This document shows, piece by piece, positions 58,447-64,000 of a DNA stretch of 64,000 nucleotides. How positions within the stretch are numbered: the stretch's first letter is position 1; each line of letters starts with the position of its first letter. Position numbers and translations under genes: made by a program. Origin of the DNA: Gemmatimonadota bacterium. Lineage in GTDB: Bacteria; Latescibacterota; UBA2968; GCA-2709665. Below the pieces are notes generated by a model. The model had not been told where the DNA came from. It worked only from the letters and a program-made list of their open reading frames with translations, and did no database searches. The stretch covers positions 136,255 to 200,254 of the forward strand of contig JAPPJY010000088.1 of assembly GCA_028874335.1 (NCBI GenBank), read 5' to 3'.

Positions 58447-59397
58447 ATGTCGGAAGATAAAATCGACCTTTCGGAATTCGACGAAATACCCGATCGGGTG
58501 GCCAGGGCCAAGGCCAAGGCGGAAGCGCTTCGCAAGGCCCGGGAGGCCGCCGGAGGCGAAACGTCCGCGCCGAAGCCGGCCGACGAAGCTCCCGCGCAGG
58601 CCCCGGCCGAACCGGGTGGAGATTCCGGGCCATCCGAAGTGGATCTTTCGTCGTTGGACGAGATCCAGGACCGCGTTGCCCGTGCGAAGGCCAAAGCCGA
58701 GTTGATGCGAAAGGCCCGCGGGAGTGGTGGAGCGGCGCCCGCACGCGCGCCGGTCAAGAAAGCCGCGTCCACCGCGGACCGCGCCGCCGCCGCCCGGGCG
58801 TTAACGCAGAAGACCGACGAGCCGGCCGCGGAGCGCGTGATCGTGCAGACGTCGCCGGCGCCGCCCGAAATCCGCCCCGGTCCGGAGAGAACGCAGGCCG
58901 TTGCCGAAGGCGGCATGACCACCCGGCGCGGGTTTTTCACCTGGCTGACCCTTGCGTGGGCGTCGTTCGCGGTCGCGTCCGGCGCAGGGCTCCTGGGTTT
59001 TGCGCGCTTCCTGTTTCCGAACGTGTTGTTCGAGCCGCCGCAGTCTTTCAAGATCGGGTTTGCGGAAGATTACGACCTGGGCGTGGACGAACGCTGGAAA
59101 GACAAGTTCAGCGTCTGGATCGTCAAGACCACGCAGGACATGTTCGCGCTCATTTCGGTGTGCACGCACCTTGGGTGTACGCCCAACTGGCTGGGCAACG
59201 AACAGAAATTCAAGTGTCCCTGCCACGGCAGCGGATTTTATGTGACGGGCATCAACTTCGAGGGTCCGGCCCCGCGTCCGCTGGAACGGGCGCGCATCGT
59301 GCTGGCAGAGGACGGGCAGGTGCTGGTCGACAAGACCCGCAAATTCCTGTACGAGAAGGGTCACTGGGACAATCCGGAGTCCTTTTTGCGGATCTGA
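58447..59397 (+). CDS. Rieske iron-sulfur protein with long N-terminal extension carrying two tag-like motifs
   Basis: 316-residue Rieske [2Fe-2S] subunit of a cytochrome bc/b6c-type complex. Cluster ligands C239, H241, C257 and H260 in CTHLGC and CPCHGSGF; C244 and C259 form the usual disulfide. A twin-arginine signal-anchor (TTRRGFFTWLTLAW, R160-R161) precedes one membrane helix, so residues 1-155 should stay in the cytoplasm. That extension is unusual: it contains two copies, at 6-32 and 65-91, of the motif found once in the ferredoxin-like protein (DLSEFDEI, then DRVARAKAKAEALRKAR), separated by Pro/Ala/Glu linkers. Typical Rieske proteins have only ~20-40 residues there. ATG 58447. Confidence 0.93.
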   Translation: MSEDKIDLSEFDEIPDRVARAKAKAEALRKAREAAGGETSAPKPADEAPAQAPAEPGGDSGPSEVDLSSLDEIQDRVARAKAKAELMRKARGSGGAAPARAPVKKAASTADRAAAARALTQKTDEPAAERVIVQTSPAPPEIRPGPERTQAVAEGGMTTRRGFFTWLTLAWASFAVASGAGLLGFARFLFPNVLFEPPQSFKIGFAEDYDLGVDERWKDKFSVWIVKTTQDMFALISVCTHLGCTPNWLGNEQKFKCPCHGSGFYVTGINFEGPAPRPLERARIVLAEDGQVLVDKTRKFLYEKGHWDNPESFLRI

Positions 59398-59424
59398 ACG
59401 GGGCAGACGGCGGAATCGCCCTTC

Positions 59425-59586
59425 GAAGCTGTCTTAAAATTCCCAGCGGTCTTCGCACGGCTGCAAAAGCGCCGGTCGGCGTTGGGCAAATCCACCCGTA
59501 TAGACAAATATGGGCGGATTTTCCCGCCTTGACCGCCACTTTTTCGCTCGCGCTCGGGAACTCACCGGAAATTTTAAAACAGCTTC
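59425..59586. mobile_element. MITE-like element, family B, between Rieske and cytochrome b genes
   Basis: 162 bp with 20 bp terminal inverted repeats: GAAGCTGTCTTAAAATTCCC at 59425-59444 and, reversed, GAAGCTGTTTTAAAATTTCC at 59567-59586, 18 of 20 matching. An inner palindrome lies around 59487-59520. No coding capacity. A 50 bp piece recurs at 7021-7070 and an end at 30293-30310. The element fills most of the 244 bp gap and may affect the operon. Confidence 0.75.
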
Positions 59587-59641
59587 TTAACACGTTTTTC
59601 TTTTCTGTTTCAGCATCGCGGTACAATCGGGAGAATACGGT

Positions 59642-60427
59642 ATGCCGAAGATCTCGGGCCTTCTGGACCGGACCAAGCGCTCTCAGATCTGGAAGTCCAT
59701 CTTCAGGCACGACGTGCCGAGAGACGAACGCGGTCGCGCGCAGGTGGTGCTGACCAACGTATTCTTGCATCTGCATCCCGTGCGCACGCCAAAATCGGGA
59801 ATCAGGGTGCGCTACACGTGGTGTATGGGCGGGCTCACCTTCTTTATTTTTCTGATCGAGACCATCACCGGCATTCTGCTCATGTTCTACTACCGGCCCA
59901 CCCTCGAATACGCCTATACGGACATCATCGATCTGGGCGAGCAGGTGCCGCTGGGAATCATGCGGGAGATTCACCGATGGGGCGCCCACGCGATGATCAT
60001 TACGGTCTGGCTGCACATGTTGCGCGTGTTCATGACGGGATCGTATAAGCCACCCCGCGAATTCAACTGGGCGATCGGCGTCATTCTGCTGCTTCTGACG
60101 TTGCTGTTGAGCTTTACAGGGTACCTGCTGCCCTGGGACCAGCTTGCCATCTGGGCCATTACGGTGGGGTCGAATATGGCGCGGGCAACCCCTTTTCTCG
60201 GTCACGAGGGGCCCGGAGCGGCATTCCTTGTGCTTGGCGATATCAATCTGGTGCACGCAGGCGATGATGCCCGATTCGCGCTGTTGGGGGGCCGCTTTGT
60301 CGGGGAAGGCGCGCTATTGAGGTTTTATGTCCTGCATTGCCTCTTCATCCCGTTCGTGGCGGCTGTACTCATGGCCGTTCACTTCTGGCGGGTCCGAAAG
60401 GACGGCGGAATATCCGGACCGATGTAG
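59642..60427 (+). CDS. Cytochrome b6-like subunit
   Basis: 261-residue N-terminal half of a split cytochrome b, with four membrane helices and four heme ligands: H111 and H125 (13 residues between) in IHRWGAHAM...WLHM, and H232 and H247 (14 between), the b6-type spacing. C61 in [10 protein letters not shown] is at the place of the cysteine that binds heme c-n in b6f and Bacillus-type complexes. [11 protein letters not shown] is the usual b6 end. A loop of about 25 extra residues lies between helices C and D. It oxidises menaquinol or another quinol. ATG 59642 sits 244 bases after the Rieske gene, across the MITE-like element. Confidence 0.94.
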   Translation: MPKISGLLDRTKRSQIWKSIFRHDVPRDERGRAQVVLTNVFLHLHPVRTPKSGIRVRYTWCMGGLTFFIFLIETITGILLMFYYRPTLEYAYTDIIDLGEQVPLGIMREIHRWGAHAMIITVWLHMLRVFMTGSYKPPREFNWAIGVILLLLTLLLSFTGYLLPWDQLAIWAITVGSNMARATPFLGHEGPGAAFLVLGDINLVHAGDDARFALLGGRFVGEGALLRFYVLHCLFIPFVAAVLMAVHFWRVRKDGGISGPM

Positions 60428-60472
60428 ATACGGCCGGGACCTGGTAGAATTCGGGATTCACCGAGGAAGACG

Positions 60473-61549
60473 ATGGACTTACTGAAGGGCTTCGTCAACT
60501 GGCTTCTCACGCCTGAATATTTCCTGCCGTTGTTTGCCATTCTCTTCTTTCTGGCTTTGCGGACCCGCTGGGTATGGACGGTCCGTTTCGGCCTCCCCGC
60601 CCTGATCGCCTCGATCGTATTCTTCCTTGTAAGTTTCCAGGATGAGAATTTCCGCATCATCGTGACCAAGGGTGACAATATCCCCATTGTCATGTTGCTG
60701 TTTCTGGTGGGTTTCTTTGTCTGGTACAGCCTGAAACAGGGGTACGACAACGACGAACGCATCGCGCGGGGCGAAGGGCCGGTTGAGAAGGCGGAATTCA
60801 AGGAGAAGGTCCTCACCTGGCCCCATCTGGTCTACACGGAGTTGATCTGTCTGACCCTTGCGACAGTCTTCCTGATTCTCTGGTCCGTGCTCATCAAGGC
60901 GCCCATCGAGGAGCCGGCCAACCCGGCGAAAACCCCCAACCCGTCCAAGGCGCCCTGGTATTTCCTGGGGCTGCAGGAAATGCTGGTGTATTACGATCCG
61001 TGGATTGCGGGGGTCGTCCTGCCCACCCTTGTCATCGTGGGTCTCATGGCCATTCCGTACATAGATCGGAATCCCCGGGGATTGGGTTACTATACGTTCA
61101 AGGAACGCCGGTTCGCCATTACGGTGTTCCTGTTCGGTTTTGTGGTGTTGTGGGTGATGCTGATCATGATCGGTACGTTTCTGCGCGGCCCGAACTGGAA
61201 CTTTTTCGGGCCATACGAATTCTGGGACGTACACAAACTGGAAGCGCTGGTCAACGTCAATCTTTCGGAATATATCTACGTCCAATGGCTGGGTACGGGT
61301 CTGCCATCCTTCTGGCTGACGCGCGAGATCTGGGGTTTCCTGCTGGTCATCCTGTATTTTCTCTTGCCGCCCCCCTTGCTTGCGCAAACGGTGTTCAAGG
61401 ATTTCTACAAGAACATGGGATTCGCCCGCTATAGCGTGATGGTTTTCTTCTTCCTCTGCATGGTCGCCCTCCCCATCAAGATGTTGCTTCGCTGGCTGTT
61501 CAACCTGAAATACATTGTCGCCATTCCGGAATATTTCTTCAATATCTGA
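60473..61549 (+). CDS. Cytochrome b C-terminal (subunit IV)-like subunit, extended
   Basis: 358 residues with about eight hydrophobic segments, much longer than the ~160-residue subunit IV of b6f. The Qo-site PEWY motif appears as APWY in SKAPWYFLGLQEMLVYYDPW, so the acidic Glu is replaced by Pro. After it come extra helices (FAITVFLFGFVVLWVMLIMI, then GFLLVILYFLLPPPLL and onward) and the motif TFLRGPNWNFFGPYEFWDVH. Together with the b6-like protein it forms the quinol-binding core. It starts 45 bases after the b6 gene with a GAGGAAGACG box. Confidence 0.9.
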   Translation: MDLLKGFVNWLLTPEYFLPLFAILFFLALRTRWVWTVRFGLPALIASIVFFLVSFQDENFRIIVTKGDNIPIVMLLFLVGFFVWYSLKQGYDNDERIARGEGPVEKAEFKEKVLTWPHLVYTELICLTLATVFLILWSVLIKAPIEEPANPAKTPNPSKAPWYFLGLQEMLVYYDPWIAGVVLPTLVIVGLMAIPYIDRNPRGLGYYTFKERRFAITVFLFGFVVLWVMLIMIGTFLRGPNWNFFGPYEFWDVHKLEALVNVNLSEYIYVQWLGTGLPSFWLTREIWGFLLVILYFLLPPPLLAQTVFKDFYKNMGFARYSVMVFFFLCMVALPIKMLLRWLFNLKYIVAIPEYFFNI

Positions 61550-61654
61550 GGATTCCTGTTTGTCTTCCGGCGCTGCTGCAGCAAACCGTGGAATTTCTGA
61601 AGGGGTTGGTGGACGCGGCACTAAGGGCATATGCCGCCTCCCTGGAGCCGTTCG

Positions 61655-64000
61655 ATGAATGAGCCGAGGCGCTTCATAGACTTTGTCTACAACGTAGACA
61701 AGATGAACATGATTTTCGCCATCTCCAGCGTGGTGCTGGTTATTGCCGTGGTCTGGATGGTCTGGGACGACTACGACCGGGAATGGAAGGGTTTTCAGCG
61801 GGAGGCGATGGCGCTGGAGGCCTATAACACCGAGTCGGAAATCAAATTGGCGCAGGAGAACATCGATCAGGACGCGCTGAAATCGATAGAGGACGAACTT
61901 GCGGGAATCGAGGCGTCGATCCAGGCGCACCAGAAACGATTCGATTCGGCAACGGCCGAGTTGAAGCGGCTCACACAAGCGGAGTGGTACAGCGCCGATC
62001 AGAGGCTGAAGTTCGAAAAAGCGCAATACGACGTGGTGAAGTTTGAGTATGAAGACGCTGCCAAAGCGGGACGTGAGAAAACGGCGGCGAAGAAAAAGGC
62101 CGAGATGGAGGTTATGGAGGCCCGGATTTACGAATTCCGGCTGGCCCTGGAGGCCGTGGAAGAAAAGCAGGCCGCGCAGCAGAAGATCATCGACGACGTT
62201 GCCGGGCAGCGACAGGCGCTGGAGTCCAGGCGGCGCTCGCTGAATAAGGATGAAGACAACCTGAGGCGCAAATTGACGGGTCTTGTGCCCAGTTTCCCCA
62301 ACGTGTTCCGAAACCTGCCGATGGTGGATTTCATCGATCCATCCATCAAGGTACGGCAGGTCGTCCTGGCCGATCTAAGGAACGAGCTCAACTTTACCCG
62401 GGTTCCGCGGGTGGACCGGTGTACCACGTGTCACGTAAACATCGACCGTCCGAGCTACGAGCTGGACCCGGAATCCGGCTGGTTCAGGAATGAAACCCTC
62501 AAAACCTACATGGAGACGGTCTACGCGGATGAAGACGTCCGGCTCGGCCGAACCCGGGCGTTTGCCACCCATCCGAGGCTGGACCTCTTCCTGAGCAGCG
62601 GCTCGCCCCATCCGATCGACGAGTCAGGGTGCACCACCTGTCATCTCGGTCGCGACCGGGGGGTGACGTTCAAAAATACCGCCCATACGCCGAGCGACGA
62701 CGTCGAGGCCGCCCGCTGGAAGAAGCTGTACGGCTGGAAGAAGATGAAATACTGGGACCACCCGATGCTGCCCGGCCGCTACGTGGAATCCACGTGCGCA
62801 CAATGCCACGCGGGCGTTGTCGACGTGCCGGAGGCGGACAATCTGAATCGCGGCATCCATCTCGTGCGCACGCTGGGTTGCCACGGTTGCCACAAGATCG
62901 CGAAACATACGCTTCAGGACCTGCGCAAGGTCGGGCCGGACCTGCGCAAGGCAGCCGGCAAACTGGATCCTCATTGGGCCGTCAAGTGGGTGCGTGACCC
63001 CAAGGGATTCCGGCCATCCACCAAGATGCCCAAGATTTTCGATCTGGCCAACGTGAGCGGTGCCGAGGATATCGCCCGCAATACGGCCGCGGTCAACGCC
63101 GTTGTAACGTATATCTTCGACAAGTCCGAACGGCCCGAGTACCCGTCGCCGCCCGTACAGGGCGATGCCGGCCGGGGCGAGCGCCTCGTCGAAATGGTGG
63201 GCTGCAAGGCGTGCCACGTGGTGGGCGCGGACGACCCGTTGGGACAGGAATACGGGCTGCGGAACTTCGGACCGAACCTGAACGACGTGGGCAGCAAGCT
63301 GTCGGAGGGATGGCTGTTCGCATGGCTGAAGGAACCCACGGCCTATTTCCCCGATACACGGATGCCGAATCTGCGACTGACCGACCGTGAAGCGGCCGAC
63401 ATCACGGCCTATCTGCTCACCCTTCGGAATACGGAATTTGAGGCGCGGCAGGTGGCGGCGGTGGACCCGCAGATGCGCGACGACCTGGTGTTGAACTATC
63501 TGCGCAGCAGGCTGCCCGTGAAGACCGCGAAGGAGCAACTGGATCAGATGTCCGGCCATGAGCGGGACATCTGGCTGGGCGAGAAGATTATCTCCCGGCA
63601 GGGCTGCTTCGGGTGCCACCTCATCCCGGGGTTTGAAGATGCACAGCCCATCGGCACGGAACTGACCGAAGGAGGCAGCAAGGACCTGGACAAGCTGGAT
63701 TTCGGTCTGCTGGCCAAAAAGCCGGGTTCCTACAACACCGATCCCGACGCCATTCCCTATACGCGACACGACTGGTTCTATAAAAAGCTCAAACAGCCCC
63801 GGGTCTTCGACAAGGGTAAGGTGAAGCTGTACGACGACAAGCTGCGCATGCCCCAGTTCGGTCTGAGCGACGAGGATGCGCACGCGCTGACGACGGCGCT
63901 GCTGAGCATGAACAGGAGCCAGGCGGGCACCGACGCAATCAAGCGGCTGTCCCCCGATGAAGTCGATATCGAGAAGGGCCGCTGGCTGGTCTACGATAGG
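61655..64000 (+). CDS. Membrane-anchored multiheme cytochrome c with coiled-coil (3' end cut by window)
   Basis: At least 782 residues, open at the right edge. A membrane anchor (residues ~20-38, FAISSVVLVIAVVWMVW) is followed by a long charged coiled coil (~45-205) and then the heme region: six CxxCH motifs at residues 256 and 326 (CTTCH), 381 (CAQCH), 409 (CHGCH), 517 (CKACH) and 651 (CFGCH). From 400 on, the repeated pattern LGCHGCH / GCKACH / GCFGCH followed by G-P-x-L and M-P resembles monoheme class I domains in tandem. It would accept electrons from the Rieske/b6 core. ATG 61655 is 106 bases after the subunit-IV-like gene. Confidence 0.9.
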   Translation, partial: MNEPRRFIDFVYNVDKMNMIFAISSVVLVIAVVWMVWDDYDREWKGFQREAMALEAYNTESEIKLAQENIDQDALKSIEDELAGIEASIQAHQKRFDSATAELKRLTQAEWYSADQRLKFEKAQYDVVKFEYEDAAKAGREKTAAKKKAEMEVMEARIYEFRLALEAVEEKQAAQQKIIDDVAGQRQALESRRRSLNKDEDNLRRKLTGLVPSFPNVFRNLPMVDFIDPSIKVRQVVLADLRNELNFTRVPRVDRCTTCHVNIDRPSYELDPESGWFRNETLKTYMETVYADEDVRLGRTRAFATHPRLDLFLSSGSPHPIDESGCTTCHLGRDRGVTFKNTAHTPSDDVEAARWKKLYGWKKMKYWDHPMLPGRYVESTCAQCHAGVVDVPEADNLNRGIHLVRTLGCHGCHKIAKHTLQDLRKVGPDLRKAAGKLDPHWAVKWVRDPKGFRPSTKMPKIFDLANVSGAEDIARNTAAVNAVVTYIFDKSERPEYPSPPVQGDAGRGERLVEMVGCKACHVVGADDPLGQEYGLRNFGPNLNDVGSKLSEGWLFAWLKEPTAYFPDTRMPNLRLTDREAADITAYLLTLRNTEFEARQVAAVDPQMRDDLVLNYLRSRLPVKTAKEQLDQMSGHERDIWLGEKIISRQGCFGCHLIPGFEDAQPIGTELTEGGSKDLDKLDFGLLAKKPGSYNTDPDAIPYTRHDWFYKKLKQPRVFDKGKVKLYDDKLRMPQFGLSDEDAHALTTALLSMNRSQAGTDAIKRLSPDEVDIEKGRWLVYDR

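Noticed and set aside
60479-62026. 515-codon antisense open frame across the subunit-IV-like gene and cytochrome start
   Set aside because: Shadow of coding sequence with membrane segments; yields a highly charged His/Gln-rich sequence typical of antisense translation.

Overview
The window is 64 kb of GC-rich bacterial chromosome with dense, mostly single-copy genes. I see no rRNA, tRNA, CRISPR array, phage or transposase gene. The left edge cuts into or exposes a broken mutS and the right edge cuts a multiheme cytochrome c. The mix fits an uncultured bacterium of the Latescibacterota / Poribacteria kind: many Gfo/Idh/MocA oxidoreductases, sugar-phosphate-isomerase-like TIM barrels, a creatininase, a DSD1-type PLP enzyme, a dimethylformamidase-like protein, split glycine dehydrogenase, IleRS of the eukaryote-like type and a b6c-type cytochrome complex. 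That assignment is inference; only the gene content is seen.

Layout. 0-5.5 kb: mutS remnant, bifunctional (p)ppGpp synthetase/hydrolase, a DapA-family lyase and a small sigma-region-4-like regulator. 5.6-15.3 kb: small-molecule enzymes (VOC, creatininase, DSD1, Gfo/Idh), signal peptidase I, a lipoprotein, an IorA-like 2-oxoacid oxidoreductase with a DASS transporter, and a GNAT enzyme. 16-20 kb: two nearly identical 634-residue propeller-like secreted proteins, with the tail of a second GNAT gene between them, the scar of a tandem duplication. 20.3-28.7 kb: an isomerase-like TIM barrel, GNAT, an orphan XRE regulator, one short SDR plus a tandem triplication of a 240-residue SDR, then gcvPA and gcvPB. 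28.8-36.9 kb: VOC protein, primary-type sigma factor with a long leader, ferritin, Gfo/Idh, two glycosyltransferases, TSUP transporter, glutamine amidotransferase, CBM9-like protein and a CDP-alcohol phosphatidyltransferase. 37-48 kb: a co-directional probable catabolic run (Gfo/Idh, DUF2203, amidase, dimethylformamidase-like, amidohydrolase, transglutaminase-like, mannonate-dehydratase-like, PEP-synthase / rifampicin-phosphotransferase-like). 48-56 kb: housekeeping genes (yggS, yggT, mtnP, nudix, ileS, dksA-like, lspA, rluD). 56.3-64 kb: a respiratory locus with a two-cluster ferredoxin-like protein, a HEAT-repeat membrane protein, Rieske protein, cytochrome b6-like and subunit-IV-like proteins and a multiheme cytochrome c.

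Two observations stand out. First, a 27-residue motif centred on DRVARAKAKAE occurs at the N terminus of the ferredoxin-like protein and twice in the long N-terminal extension of the Rieske protein. This suggests an undescribed docking or assembly tag in this bc complex. Second, the intergenic spaces carry at least three families of short non-coding elements with imperfect terminal inverted repeats (MITE-like). One is a ~195 bp family with four copies in the first 27 kb. One copy fills exactly the gap between gcvPA and gcvPB, contributing the stop codon of one and touching the start codon of the other. Another family sits between the Rieske and cytochrome b genes.

Several promoters close to the sigma-70 consensus (TTGACA, 16-18 bp, TATATT-like) can be read directly, and hairpin terminators mark the gcvPB, rluD, HEAT-protein and pre-propeller boundaries. 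Starts were chosen by ribosome-binding site, homologous N termini and promoter position, and are noted where they matter.
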